From positions 2,418,001-2,482,000 of the forward strand of contig NZ_CP092535.1 of assembly GCF_022437945.1 (NCBI RefSeq): a DNA stretch of 64,000 nucleotides, written 5' to 3'. The DNA is from Nocardioides sp. TF02-7. Lineage in GTDB: Bacteria; Actinomycetota; Actinomycetes; Propionibacteriales; Nocardioidaceae. Made by a program: the position numbers and the translations under genes. How positions within the stretch are numbered: position 1 is the first letter of the stretch; each line of letters opens with the position of its first letter. The notes beneath the pieces are model-generated. The model did no database searches, was not told the origin of the DNA, and saw nothing but the letters and a program-made list of their open reading frames with translations. This document shows, in pieces, positions 20,933-30,914 of this stretch.

Positions 20933-21702
20933 CGGAGTCGTGGCCGTGGGCGGCCATCAGCGACAGCCCGCCGTCGACGACGTACGACGCGCCCGTGACG
21001 TACGACGCGCGCGGCGACACCAGGAAGCCGATCACCGACGCCACCTCGTTGACGTGCCCCACGTGGCCGACCGGGTTGCCCGGCCGCTCCTCGCGGTGCG
21101 CGTCCTCCTCGGCGATCCCGGTCATCGGCGTCGCGATCTCGCCGGGTGCGACCGCGTTGACCGTGATCCCGTGCTCGGCCAGCTCGAGCGCCAGCACCTT
21201 GGTCAGCATCCCGAGGCCCGCCTTGGCCGCGCAGTAGGCGGCGGTGCCGAGCCGGGGGAGGTGCTCGTGGACGCTGGTGACGTTGACGATCCGGCCGGGG
21301 TGGCCGGCGGCGACCATGATCCGCGCGGCGCGCTGCGCGCAGAGGAACGGGCCGTCGAGGTCGGTGGCGAGCACGTGCCGCCACCGTTCGTAGGGCAGGT
21401 CGACCACGCGGTCGGCGTGGCCGGTGCCGGCGACGTTGACGAGCACGCCGAGCCCGCCCAGCTGCTCGGCGAGCCGGTCCACCGCGGCGCCCGCGTCGGG
21501 CCGGGCCGCGTCGAACACCTCGACCACGGCCCGCTGCCCGCGCTCCTCGACGGCTGCGGCGGTCGCCCGGACCCCGTCGCTGTCCTCGTGGCAGGTCAGC
21601 CCGACGTCGTACCCCTCCGTGGCGAGCAGGAGCGCGGTCGCGGCGCCGATCCCGGAGTCGCTGCCGGTGACGACGGCCTTGCGGGGGGTGGTGACCGGTC
21701 AT
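20906..21702 (-). CDS. SDR family oxidoreductase (FabG-like)
   Basis: The cofactor loop is VVTGSDSGIGAATALLLATEG once one extra C near 21686 is removed. NVAGTG, the catalytic Ser in IVNVTSVHEH and YCAAKAGLG supply the classical SDR tetrad. The C-terminal region has APGEIATPMTGI and ASYVTGASYVVDGGLSL, as in FabG-like 3-oxoacyl reductases and glucose dehydrogenases. Length is about 265 residues. The TGA at 20906-20908 appears only after correcting the C run at 20924-20928; otherwise the frame runs on. A GGGTAC box (21712-21717, minus strand) lies ten bases before the ATG. Likely a stress or detoxification reductase; substrate not determined. Confidence 0.85.
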
Positions 21703-21739
21703 GGCGGGGCGGTACCCGACGCGGTCGGGCGCCAGTCGG

Positions 21740-23357
21740 TCACCCGATGCCGACGACCGACACGAGCAGCGGCAGCAGCAGGACGATCAGGATCGCGCCG
21801 AGCACGTCGAAGGAGATCCCCGAGCGGATCATCTTGGTGATCGGCACGACGCCCGAGCCGTAGACGACGGCGTTCTGCGGCGTCGACACCGGCAGCATGA
21901 ACCCGAACGACGCGGCGAACGTCGCGGCGAGCGCGGGCACGAACGGGTCCACCCCCCGCCGCCACCGCGATCGGGATGATGATCGGCACCACGACGGACG
22001 CCGACGCGGTGTTGCTCGTCGTCTCCGAGATCACGATCGCCAGGACGACCGCGAACACCGTGATCGCGAACGTGCTGGCGAGCCCGAGCGCGTCGTAGGA
22101 GCCGTTGCCGATCGTCTCGGCGAGCCCGGTGCTCTCCAGCAGCGAGCCGAAGATGATGCCGGTGCCGAAGAGCACCACGGTCCCCCAGTCGATCCGGGCC
22201 GCGTCGCTCCAGCGGAGGGTGAACTCCCGGCTGCCCCAGTCGGTCGGGAGCAGGAAGAGGAGCGAGGCGCCGAGCACGGCGACCACGCCCTCGTCGAGCC
22301 GCCCGCTGACGGTGGTGTACGTCGACGACTCGGGGCCCGCGACGAGCGCGACGACGCCGGGGGTGATCCACAGCGTGACCGTCACGACGAAGGCGAGCAG
22401 CGTGTTGCGCTCGGCGACCGAGAAGGAGCCGAGCTCGCGGCGCTCGTCGGCGACCCACTTCTCGACGCCCTCGAGCCACCGGATCTCCGGCCGGTTGAGG
22501 GCGAGCAGCACGACCGCGAGCGTGACGAACATCAGGGCGCAGATCGGCGCCGCCATCAGCATCCAGTCGAGGAACGTGATCGTCTCGCCGGTGGCCTCCT
22601 CGATCAGCTCCCGGCCGATCAGGTTGGGCGGGCTCCCGACCGGCGTCAGCAGGCCGCCGACGCTGGCGCCGTAGGCCAGCATCAGCATCAGCGCGACGCC
22701 GACGCGCAGCCGCAGGGGGTCGAAGTCCTCCTCGACGACGCCCCGGGCCTGCATCAGCTTGGCGATCACCGCCAGCAGGCCGATGGCGGTCGGCAGCAGC
22801 ATCGCCACGGTGGCGGTGTTGGAGACGAATGCGGACAGCAGGCAGGTGATCGCGCCGAACGCGATGACGACGCGGAAGGTCGAGCGGCCGACGCCGGGCA
22901 GGCCGAGGATGAACATCGCGAACCGCTTCGCCAGCCCGTGCTTGAGCATCGCCTGGGCGAGGATGAACGCGCCGATGAACGTGAAGACGGTCGACGACCC
23001 GAACGGCGCCAGCGCCTCGTCGGCGCTCACCACCCCGAGCAGCACGACCGCGCCGACGCCGATGAAGCCGCCGATCGGGATCGGCACCGGCTCGGTCACC
23101 CAGAGCACGACCACGCCGAGCAGCACCGCCGCCAGCGCGTGCTGGTCGTCGGGGAGGTCGAGCGGCACCAGCAGCGCGGTGACGGTGACCAGCGGGGCGA
23201 GCACCAGCCCGCTCGTGCGGCGTGCCTTCTCGAACCGCTCCTCCTGCGGGCTGAGCCGCTGCTCGCCGAGGGAGCGGTAGGTCGCGTTGTCGAGGAACGC
23301 CTTGTCGACGTCGGTGCGGCCGCCCGGCGACGGTCGTGGGTCACGGGTGGTGGTCAT
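21740..23357 (-). CDS. DASS (SLC13) family sodium:dicarboxylate/anion symporter
   Basis: A polytopic membrane carrier of the divalent anion:Na+ symporter family, importing dicarboxylates or sulfate with sodium. The two substrate/sodium SNT-type motifs are visible: AFVSNTATVAMLLPTA near residue 165 and SETTSNTASASVVVPI near 440. GSPPNLIGRELIEEATG and the late STPQNAVVYGSG are also characteristic. About 11-13 hydrophobic segments occur over roughly 540 residues. A cytosolic N-terminal stretch of about 45 residues precedes the first helix. One extra C in the run near 21955 separates the last 70 residues. A perfect CGTGAC/GTCACG palindrome and a GGGTAC box lie 40-80 bases upstream of the ATG. Confidence 0.9.
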
Positions 23358-23395
23358 GCTGCTGCGTGACGCCGCACGGGGTCGACGGCGGGCGC

Positions 23396-23435
23396 CGTGA
23401 CCTGCGTCACGTCCTCCTCGCCGCAGCCGGTACCC
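23396..23435 (-). promoter_or_regulatory. Palindromic GTGA-N6-TCAC operator and GGGTAC box
   Basis: CGTGAC-CTGC-GTCACG at 23396-23411 is a perfect inverted repeat and fits the CRP/FNR-type GTGA-N6-TCAC core. On the minus strand a GGGTAC box at 23435-23430 lies upstream of it. A SigB-like transcript for the symporter would then start near the operator, which suits repression. Function is inferred from spacing only. Confidence 0.4.
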
Positions 23436-23530
23436 ACGGCCGAGCCGCCGCAGACGCCGCCGGGCGGCGGGGCGGGCGGCGGTCGGGCACGTTCGGCGCA
23501 GCAAGCCGACCGCGGACCACGGGAGCGTGC

Positions 23531-24292
23531 ATGACCGACCTGCGACCACGGCGTACCGGCCTGCGCGCCGTGCCCGCTGCGTTCGGCCGCGGCCGCGAGC
23601 GGCTCACCGGCGTCTTCCAGCACCGCTACCCGACGGTCGCCGTCACCGGCATGACCGGGGTCGGCAAGAGCGAGCTCGTCGACCACCTCAGCGGGCGGGC
23701 GCAGGGCGACGGCGTCCCCGACGCCGGCTCGGCGGTGATGGAGCGGCGCACCCGGCGCAGCCGCCGGTTGCGCGGCTTCCGGTTCCGCGTCGTGCCGGGC
23801 GAGAACGCCGCCACCCGGCTCGGCGCCCTCGACGAGGTGTTCCACGACGACCCGGTCGACGGCGTGCTCCACGTGGTCGCCAACGGGTACGCGACGGGCC
23901 GCCGGCCGGCCGGTACGACGGGCACGGTCGAGGTCGCTCGTGAGGAGCAGCTCGCCCGCGAGCTGGAGGACTGGACGGTCACCTCCCACCGGATCGCCTC
24001 GATGGCGGTGCGCCGCGGCACCCCGACCTGGCTGGTGGTCGTCGTGACGAAGGTCGACCTCTACCCCGACGAGGTCGACGAGGTGGTGCGCTCCTACTCA
24101 CCGGGCAGCGGCACGCCGTTCGGCGACCGGCTCGACGAGCTCCGCGCCCTCGCCGGCGGCGCCAAGCTCTCCGTCGACGTGCTGCCGGTCTGCAGCCACC
24201 TCGCCGACGGCAGCCCGGTCACGCCGAAGCAGCGCGACGCCTACCTCGCCGCGCTCGAGGCGCGGATGTCGCAGCTGGCCGGTCACGTCTGA
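23531..24292 (+). CDS. P-loop GTPase-like protein
   Basis: An intact 253-residue protein. The Walker A/G1 motif is VTGMTGVGKSELVDHL at about residues 37-52, and the G4-like motif VVTKVDLYPDEVDEVV is near 178. A G3-type DxxG is not evident. The segment between contains many Arg residues (MERRTRRSRRLRGFRFR), possibly for nucleic acid or membrane contact. The C-terminus ends SQLAGHV. Related proteins are annotated only as GTPase domain-containing. It stands between the symporter and the hydrolase operon on the opposite strand, so it is probably a single transcription unit. The precise role is unknown. Confidence 0.75.
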   Translation: MTDLRPRRTGLRAVPAAFGRGRERLTGVFQHRYPTVAVTGMTGVGKSELVDHLSGRAQGDGVPDAGSAVMERRTRRSRRLRGFRFRVVPGENAATRLGALDEVFHDDPVDGVLHVVANGYATGRRPAGTTGTVEVAREEQLARELEDWTVTSHRIASMAVRRGTPTWLVVVVTKVDLYPDEVDEVVRSYSPGSGTPFGDRLDELRALAGGAKLSVDVLPVCSHLADGSPVTPKQRDAYLAALEARMSQLAGHV

Positions 24293-24307
24293 CAGCACGC
24301 ACCGGCC

Positions 24308-24983
24308 TCACGCACCGGCCTCACCGACGAGCGCGTCGACCACCGGAGCGACCAGCCCCCCGTGCGTGTGCGGCACCATGTGGCCGCCGGCCGGCAGCGT
24401 CACCAGCCGGCCACCCGCCGCCGGGTCCACCAGCGAACCGCCCCAGTCGGCGCGGCAGATCCGGTCGTGCCGGCCGCGGACCACGAGCAACCGGCCGTCG
24501 ACGCCGGTGAGCGTGCGGTCGATCCGGTCGTGGCGGGCGGCGTCCATCGCCCGCGCCATCGTGCGCAGCGTCGTCCGGTGGTACTGCCGCGCGAGCGCCG
24601 GCGCCTGCCGCGGGGTCTCGTGCGCTGCGGTCCGCAGCCAGCGGCCGGCGAGCCGCGGCCACGACGCAGCCCGGGGGTCGGTGGTCGGCCCGACGAGGAC
24701 CAGGCCCCGCACCCGCCCGGGCGCGAGCGCCGCCGCGTGGGCGACCACCTGGCAGCTCGCCGAGTGCCCGGCGAGCACCACCCGCGCCGCGTCGCCGGAG
24801 CACGCGAGCACCCGCTCGGCGAGGGCCCGGGGCCGCAGGTCCTGCCCGGCCGCGGGCCGGCCGTAGCCGGGCAGGGCCGCGACCCGCACCCGGCCGTCGT
24901 ACGTCAGCCGGCGGACCGTCGGCTCCCAGGCCTCCGGTCCGAGCCCCCAGCCCGGGCACCAGGACGAGCAGGTCGGCGGTCAG
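24308..24983 (-). CDS. Alpha/beta-fold hydrolase
   Basis: After removing one extra C near 24952 the N-terminus reads LLVLVPGWGLGPEAWEPT, and the nucleophile elbow is VLAGHSASCQ (G-x-S-x-S). The later segments LLVVRGRHDRIC and the His in PAGGHMVPHTHGG complete the Ser-Asp-His triad. Length is about 224 residues, typical of small esterase-like members. The frame begins at a CTG that overlaps the stop of the upstream dehydrogenase (CTGA, 24983-24980), in the manner of the GTGA/ATGA overlaps elsewhere in this operon. An internal GTG at 24959 is the conventional alternative. It is last in the stress-like operon 27536-24308. Substrate unknown. Confidence 0.8.
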
Positions 24984-26152
24984 GGGGTGAGGACCACCTT
25001 CGTGCACTCGTCGTTCTTGTGCTTGAACATGTCGTAGGCCTCGGGCGCCTCGGTCAGCGGCATCCGGTGGCTGATGATGTACGTCGGGTCGATGTCGCCG
25101 TTGCGGATGTGCTCCAGCAGCGGCCGCAGGTAGCGGTGCACGTGGGTCTGGCCGGTGCGGATGGTCAGCGACCGGTTCATCACCGAGCCGAGCGGGAACT
25201 TGTCGACCATCCCGCCGTAGACGCCGACCATCGAGACCGTGCCGCCGTTGCCGCAGGCGAGGATCGCCTCGCGGATGGCCTGCGGCCGCTCGGTCTGCAG
25301 CTTCATCAGCTGCTTGGCCTTGTCGTAGGCGTGCACGGCGGTGAAGTCGCCGTGGGCCTCCATGCCGACCGCCTCGATGCAGTGGTCGGGGCCGCGGCCG
25401 GCGGTGAGCTCGCGCAGCTCGAGGAGGACGTTGGTCTCCTCGAAGTTGACGGTGGTCGCGCCGGCCTTCTCCTCCGCCATCGCCAGCCGCTCCGGCACCC
25501 GGTCGACGACGATCACCTCGGACGCGCCGAGCAGCCGCGCGCTGGCGGCGGCGAACTGCCCGACCGGGCCGGCACCCCACACCGCGACGACGTCGCCGGG
25601 CTCGATCCCGCACATCTCGGCGGCCATGTAGCCGGTCGGGAACACGTCGGTCAGGAACAGCACCTGCTCGTCGGTCAGGTCGTCGTCGATCCGCATCGGC
25701 CCGACGTCGGCGAACGGGACGCGGACGTACTCCGCCTGCCCGCCGGGGTAGCCGCCCAGCAGGTGGGAGTAGCCGAACAGCCCGGCCGGCGAGTGGCCCA
25801 TGAGCTTCTCGGCGAGGCCGGCGTTGGGGTTGGAGTTCTCGCACAGCGACCAGAGACCGCGCTCGCACGAGCGGCAGCCGCCGCAGGCGATCGGGAACGG
25901 TACGACGACCCGGTCGCCGACCCGCAGGTTGGTGACGGCGGGGCCGAGCTCGACGACCTCGCCCATGAACTCGTGGCCGAAGATGTCGCCGGGCTCGACC
26001 ATCGGCACGTAGCCGTCGTAGAGGTGGAGGTCGGAGCCGCAGATCGCCGTGCTGGTGACCCGGACGATCGCGTCCCGGTCGTTGAGGATCTGCGGGTCGG
26101 GCACGTCGTGGACGCCGACCTTCGTGGGCCCCTCGAAGCAGACCGCCTTCAC
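24980..26152 (-). CDS. Zinc-dependent alcohol/formaldehyde dehydrogenase-like (MDR superfamily)
   Basis: An intact 390-residue medium-chain dehydrogenase. Catalytic zinc ligands are in AICGSDLHLYDG (Cys) and GHEFMGEVVE (His-Glu). Structural zinc cysteines are spaced as C-x2-C-x2-C-x7-C in CGGCRSCERGLWSLCEN. The NAD-binding segment is VVAVWGAGPVGQFAAASARLLG. The long insert and the end MFKHKNDECTKVVLTP match the glutathione-independent formaldehyde dehydrogenase-like group common in stress operons. The start is GTG overlapping the SRPBCC stop (GTGA), and its own stop overlaps the hydrolase start. Likely an aldehyde or alcohol detoxifying enzyme; the substrate is inferred from subgroup only. 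Confidence 0.9.
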   Translation of the reverse strand: MKAVCFEGPTKVGVHDVPDPQILNDRDAIVRVTSTAICGSDLHLYDGYVPMVEPGDIFGHEFMGEVVELGPAVTNLRVGDRVVVPFPIACGGCRSCERGLWSLCENSNPNAGLAEKLMGHSPAGLFGYSHLLGGYPGGQAEYVRVPFADVGPMRIDDDLTDEQVLFLTDVFPTGYMAAEMCGIEPGDVVAVWGAGPVGQFAAASARLLGASEVIVVDRVPERLAMAEEKAGATTVNFEETNVLLELRELTAGRGPDHCIEAVGMEAHGDFTAVHAYDKAKQLMKLQTERPQAIREAILACGNGGTVSMVGVYGGMVDKFPLGSVMNRSLTIRTGQTHVHRYLRPLLEHIRNGDIDPTYIISHRMPLTEAPEAYDMFKHKNDECTKVVLTP

Positions 26153-27076
26153 CGCACGCCTCCCTTCAGCGCCCGGCCGGGTCGCTGGAGCACCTGGTGC
26201 CGGGCGTCGGTGCCCTCGGGCAGCGCCTCGGTGCGCACGACATCACCGGTCTCCATCACCTGCTTGAACCGCCGCAGGTCGTCGCGCACCTGCTGGACCG
26301 GGTTCTCGCCCAGCAGCCGGGCGACGGCGCGGCCGACCCGACCGCCCGGGACGTCGTAGTGCAGCACGACCTTCACCTCGGTGCCCCGGCCGTCGGGTGT
26401 CGGGCCGAAGTGGACGGTGCCCGCGTTGTCGACGTCGGCGCCCGGGAGCGACTTCCAGGCGAGGCGCCGGCCGGGCTCCTCGCTGGTGATCTCGGCCTCC
26501 CACCCGACGCTGCGCCGGCGCAGGGGTGCGTTGGCGCGCCACCGGGAGCGGCCGCCGCCCAGGTCCTCGACGGTCTGCAGGTGGAGCATGAACCGCGGCA
26601 GGTTCTCCAGCGACCGCCAGAACGCGTAGACGTCCTCCGGGCTCCGGTTGACGGTGACCGACGCCTGCAGCTCGAGCGGGCCGGGGCGGCCACGACCGTG
26701 CTGCATGCGGCGCGTGCGCGCCGCGGCGTACAGGTCGACCGCGGTGATCCCACCGACGACGCCGAGCGCGGTCAGCACACGCGTACGGCGGGTGCCGCTG
26801 CGGGAACGGGCGGCCGAGGCGAGCAGGGCGAGGTCGAGGGCGTCGCCGCCGACGCGGGTCCACACCGCCCCGGTGGGCCCGCCGAGCAGCGTGACGGCGT
26901 GCAGCAGCTCGCGGGCGCCGACCGCACGGACGACGAGCGTCGACCGGGGGTCGTCGTCGACGCCCACCGCCCGGGCGACGGCCTGGGGGGGCGAGCAGCG
27001 GCGCCACGCCGAGGGCGGCGCTGGTCCAGCCGAGCCTCGTCACGAGGCGTCGGGTCCGGTTCTCCGGTGCGTGCAT
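26149..27076 (-). CDS. Membrane-associated SRPBCC (polyketide-cyclase-like) protein
   Basis: The start MHAPENRTRRLVTRLGWTSAALGVAPLLAPP is followed, after correcting the G run near 26990, by VGVDDDPRSTLVVRAVGARELLHAVTLLGGP. A hydrophobic segment at VLTALGVVGGITAVDLYAA leads to a C-terminal SRPBCC domain (ASVTVNRSPEDVYAFWRSLENLPRFMLHL) of about 150 residues with the typical W-x-A and HYDVPGGRVGR motifs. Reconstructed length is about 308. This cyclase/dehydrase-plus-membrane-segment architecture is common in actinobacterial and proteobacterial stress clusters with zinc dehydrogenases. It overlaps the next gene by GTGA. No enzymatic residues can be assigned. Confidence 0.82.
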
Positions 27077-27139
27077 GGGGGTCTCCGATCGGGACGGGGC
27101 GCCCGGGTGCGAGGCGCGTGGCCTCGTCCGGGCGGGTGG

Positions 27140-27536
27140 TCAGGCGGCCTGCTCGTCGAGGAACCGCACCTGCTGCTGGGGGCAGCGCCGTCCGGTCCTT
27201 CTCCTCGAGGGTGGTCCCGGCCGCCGCGATGACGTGGCGCACCTGCTCGCGGTCGTGGTCCTTGTCCTCGGGGCAGGTGACGTCGATGATCCGGCGCCCC
27301 TCGGGCTCCTCGAGGACCGCGTCGTAGCCGCGCTGGTGGAGGGCCGTCAGCACGACGACGGGGTCCTGGCCCTCGGGCACCTGGTAGCGCAGCTCGTGGG
27401 CGGGGTCGGGCCGCCGCACCTTCCCGGTGCGACCCGCCCGGCCGCCGCCGGCGAAGATGACACCGCTGAACAGCAGCCACAGCGCGATCACGACGATGAC
27501 CAGCACCGGGATGAGGGCGAGGGCGGAACCGCCCAT
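27140..27536 (-). CDS. Small single-pass membrane protein of unknown function
   Basis: The N-terminus MGGSALALIPVLVIVVIALWLLFSGVIFAGGG is one transmembrane helix. A soluble domain of about 95 residues follows (DPVVVLTALHQRGYDAVLEEPEGRRIIDVTCPEDKDHDREQVRHVIAAAG), alternating predicted helices and strands. Removing one C from the run near 27172 gives the end LPQQQVRFLDEQAA and a TGA at 27140-27142; otherwise the frame runs far past the real gene. Length is about 131 residues. It heads the SRPBCC/dehydrogenase/hydrolase operon and has a SigB-like promoter on its own strand. I recognise no named domain. Confidence 0.75.
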
Positions 27537-27575
27537 GGCAGCGCTCCTTCCGGTCGAGCGGACGTTGCGGGGTCG

Positions 27576-27648
27576 GTACCCCTGCCGGTCCGCGTCAACC
27601 GGCCCGGAGGAGAGCAGCGGCCGGTTCGCGGCCGGTCCGGCTGGGTAC
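27576..27648. promoter_or_regulatory. Divergent pair of SigB/SigF-like promoters
   Basis: Plus strand: GTT at 27624-27626, 16 bases, GGGTAC at 27643-27648, with the ATG at 27659. Minus strand: GTT at 27599-27597, 15 bases, GGGTAC at 27581-27576, with the ATG at 27536. Both match GTTT-N15-17-GGGTA[C/T]. The -35 elements of the two promoters are only about 25 bases apart, so both transcription units should respond together. Confidence 0.6.
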
Positions 27649-27658
27649 CGGCTCCGGC

Positions 27659-29277
27659 ATGAAGAGGCGTTGGGTGCTGGGGCCGCTGGCCGCCGTGGGT
27701 GCGGTCGCCGTGCGCGACCTGGTGCAGCGCGACCACGCGATCCTGCGCAACTTCCCCGTGCTCGGCCACGCCCGCTTCCTGCTGGAGGCGGTGGGGCCGG
27801 AGCTGCGCCAGTACATCGTCGCCGGCAACGACGAGGAGCGGCCGTTCAGCCGCGACCAGCGGCGGTGGGTCTACGCGTCGGCGAAGCTGCAGAACAACTA
27901 CTTCGGCTTCGGCACCGACAACGACCTCGAGCACTCCTCCGGCCACGTCGTCGTGCACCACCGGACCTTCGGCGAGGAGCGCCCGACCCACGGCGCCGTG
28001 GGGCAGGAGGCCCGGCTGCCGGCGGCCAAGGTGCTCGGCGGCTCGCGCGGGCGCCGGCACGCGTTCCGACCGGCGTCGGTCGTCAACATCTCCGGCATGA
28101 GCTTCGGCTCGCTGTCAGGCCCCGCGATCGAGGCGCTCAACCGCGGCGCTGCCGCCGCCGGGTGCCTGCACAACACCGGCGAGGGCGCGGTGTCGCCGTA
28201 CCACCGCTCCGGCGGCGAGCTGGTGTTCCAGATCGGCACCGCCTACTTCGGCTGCCGCGACGAGGGCGGCCGGTTCAGCCTCCCGCGGCTGAAGGAGCTG
28301 GTGGAGCGGGAACCGGTGCGGGCGCTCGAGATCAAGCTCAGCCAGGGTGCGAAGCCCGGGCTCGGCGGCGTGCTCCCGGCGGCGAAGGTGTCGCGCGAGA
28401 TCGCCGAGACCCGGGGCGTCCCGATGGGGCAGGACTGTCTCAGCCCGTCGCGGCACGCGGAGTTCGGCGACGTCGACTCGCTCCTCGACTTCGTCGAGCT
28501 GCTGGCGGCCGAGACCGGTCTCCCCGTCGGCATCAAGTCGGCGGTCGGCGACCTCGGCTTCTGGCACGAGCTCACCGACCTGATGGCGCGGGGGCGACCG
28601 CGGCGTGGACTTCGTCGACATCGACGGCGGCGAGGGCGGCACGGGGGCCTCGCCGCTGATCTTCACCGACGCCGTCTCGCTGCCGTTCCGCCTCGGCTTC
28701 GCCCGGGTGTACGCCGAGTTCGCGCGGCGCGGGCTCGCCGAGGACGTGGTGTTCGTCGGGGCCGGCAAGCTCGGCCTGCCCGACAACGCGGTGGTGGCTT
28801 TCGCGTTGGGCGCCGACCTGGTCAACGTGGGACGGGAGGCGATGCTCGCCGCGGGCTGCATCCAGGCCCAGCGGTGCCACACCGGCGGCTGCCCGACCGG
28901 CGTCGCCACCCAGAACCCCCTGGCTCACCCGCGGCCTCGACCCGGTGAGCAAGGGTGACCGGGTCGCCAGCTACGTGCGCACTCTGCGGCGCGACCTGCT
29001 CAAGGTCGCCGAGACCTGCGGCGTGCCGCACCCCGGCCTGATCGGGCCGGAGTCCGTCGAGGTGCTCGACACGCTCGCGGACGGCCGGCTGCTGCAGGAC
29101 GTCTACGGCTACGAGCCGGGCTGGGGCCAGCCATCGGCCGCCGACCGCGCCGCGATCGCCCGGATCATGGCGGCCGCCGACGAGGCGGAGGCCGAGACCG
29201 AGGGACCGCCCGAGACCGCCGTCGACGGTGAGCCGCAGGACGCGATGGAGGGCCGGCTGCCGCACACCGAGGGCTGA
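27659..29277 (+). CDS. FMN-binding glutamate synthase family protein
   Basis: A GltB/GltS alpha-domain-like protein with one N-terminal hydrophobic segment (RRWVLGPLAAVGAVAVRDLV). NISGMSFGSLSGPAIEALN, NTGEGAVSPYHR, EIKLSQGAKPGLGG, GIKSAVGDLGFW, DIDGGEGGTGASPL and CHTGGCPTGVATQ are the FMN and Fe-S site motifs of glutamate synthase family barrels. Reconstructed length is about 538 residues. It lacks the glutaminase domain, so it is not a full glutamate synthase. Indels near 28595 and 28918 break the frame. A strong SigB-like promoter lies just upstream, divergent from the stress operon. The reaction is unknown for such stand-alone proteins. Confidence 0.87.
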
Positions 29278-29290
29278 GCGCGGCGTCGCG

Positions 29291-29987
29291 TCAGGCGGGC
29301 GCCTCGACCAGTGCCCACGGCAACCGGGGGAGCGGCACGGCGGGCGGTCGGCCCTCGTCCGGCAGCAGGCAGCCGGTGATCCAGCGGCTCGAGGTCGAGA
29401 CGACCACCCGGCCCCTCCTCGTTGGCGAGGACGGCGTGCCTGCCGAGCCGGCCGAGGACGACCGACTCGAACCGGGTGACCAGGACGTCGGCACCGGCGA
29501 CGCCGAGGAACCGGCCGTCGACCTCCATCGGCACGGTGAACGTGAGCATGTAGCCGTCGGTGCCGTGCACGTCGACGTACGGGCCGGCGACGTGGCGGCT
29601 GCCGGTGCGCCGGGGGACGGCGAACCACTCCGCCGCCGCGTAGTCGTAGAACCCGAGGCTGTCGGGGTGCAGGTCCACCTCGAGCGGGACCGGCACGTCG
29701 CGCTGCGGCGACCACTGCCACCACTCGAGCCGCAGCGGGTGGTCGGCCAGGGTGCCGGGCTCCAGGATGATCCCGAGCCCGACGGCGACCTCCCCCGGCC
29801 TCTGGAGCAGGTCGCGGAACGCCGGTGCGAGCGCGCGCACGTCCTCGTCGGCGAACCGGCGGCCGGCGGCGGTCGCCGCCGCGTGCCGCGCGAGCGTGAC
29901 CCGCCGGACCTCGGCCACGGTGGCGAAGATCCCCTCGATCGCCTCGCTGATGACGAGGGCGGGGTCGGGTGCCTGCGTCGTCGTCAT
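29291..29987 (-). CDS. PDC/Cache-type sensor domain protein
   Basis: A protein of about 232 residues. The N-terminal helix (PALVISEAIEGIFATVAEVRRVTLARHAA) leads to a PDC/Cache-like fold: LGIILEPGTLADHPLRLEWWQW, FYDYAAAEWFAVPRRTGSRHVAGPYVD and GYMLTFTVPMEVDGRFLGVAGADVLV. These resemble the ligand-binding regions of chemoreceptors, but here without a membrane helix. One indel near 29405 splits it. The ATG at 29987 follows GAGGAG by six bases, in the stop region of the GntR gene, so the two are coupled. It probably supplies ligand sensing next to the FCD regulator; how it signals is not visible. Confidence 0.75.
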
Positions 29988-29996
29988 GCGCACTCC

Positions 29997-30747
29997 TCAG
30001 CTCGCGGTCGACCGGGTCATCGTGATGTGGTCCTCGATCAGGAGCCGGGTGTCGTCGGCGACCTGGGCCTCGGTCAGCGCCCGGGCGCGGTCGCCGTCGT
30101 GCCGGGCCACCGCCTCGACCACGGCCGCCCGGGCGGTCGCCACCACGGCCGCCGACCGGTCGGGGGCGCAGCCGCCACATCACCTGCGCCAGGTCGCCCT
30201 GGATCTCGATCTCGAGCCTGGTCAGGCGGGCGGACTGCGCGGCCGCGGCCATCTCGATGTAGTACCGCCCCTCCAGCCGGTGGAGGGCGGTGCCGTCGCG
30301 CGCCTCCGCCATCCGCGCGGCCAGCTCGCGGAGCCGGGCCAGCTCGGTGGCCGAGGCCCGCTCGGCCGCCAGCCGGGCCGCCGTACCCGCCGCCATCGCG
30401 TGCAGGTCGCCGAGCTCGCGCAGGTCGCTGACGCCGATCTCGCCGAGACGCTCCTGCGACAGGGCGGCCAGGGCCGCCTGCGACATCCGCACGAGCTGCC
30501 CCCGCCGCGGCCGCGGCGGGTCTCCACCAGGCCCCGTTGCCGCAGGTCGGCCAGGGCGTCGCGCAGGGGTCACCGTCGAGACGTTGAGGGTCGCGGCCAG
30601 CTGCGACTCCGACGGCAGCTGCTCGCCGTCCTCGATCAGCCCGAGCGCGATCGCGCTGCCCAGGCGGCGCGCGACCTCCTCGCTCCGGCCTGCGCCGCCG
30701 AGCGGGGTGAGCAGCGCGTCGCGGGCGTCGCCGGAGAGCAGTCGCAC
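29997..30747 (-). CDS. GntR-family transcriptional regulator, FadR/FCD type
   Basis: The winged-helix domain includes SEEVARRLGSAIALGLIEDGEQLPSESQLAATLNVS and, after correction, LRDALADLRQRGLVETRRGRGGGSFV. The FCD ligand domain follows (LRELGDLHAMAAGTAARLAAERAS, GRYYIEMAAAAQSARLTRLEIE). About 250 residues are expected. Indels near 30568, 30510 and 30165 split the gene into four pieces. It starts at GTG 30747 and is divergent from the Fe-S/FAD oxidase operon, which it very likely regulates. A TAAAC-N14-GTTTA inverted repeat (30851-30874) in the shared region is a possible operator. FCD domains often bind small carboxylates through a metal. Confidence 0.85.
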
Positions 30748-30850
30748 GGCCGCCTCCTCGCGCTCGCCGGGCCCGGTGCGGGCGCGCCGGGGGTGCCGAT
30801 CGTAGTGCAGTCCGGCTGCCGCCGGAGGTGGTCACGAAGGGGCTTGCCAG

Positions 30851-30899
30851 TAAACATGCACTCCCATAGGTTTAGCCCGCGCACGTGATCTGTCTCACA
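30851..30899. promoter_or_regulatory. Operator candidates between GntR gene and oxidase operon
   Basis: TAAAC (30851-30855) and GTTTA (30870-30874) form an inverted repeat. Just downstream, CGTGA-TCTGTC-TCACA (30884-30899) fits nine of ten positions of the CRP core TGTGA-N6-TCACA, 16 bases before the ATG at 30915. The AT-rich stretch between them could hold a -10 element for either direction. Confidence 0.45.
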
Positions 30900-30914
30900 G
30901 GTGGGAGCAGGCGG

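Noticed and set aside
24297..24322. 13-bp tandem duplication CACGCACCGGCCT at the end of the hydrolase gene
   Set aside because: Only two copies, overlapping a stop codon; too short to separate from chance.
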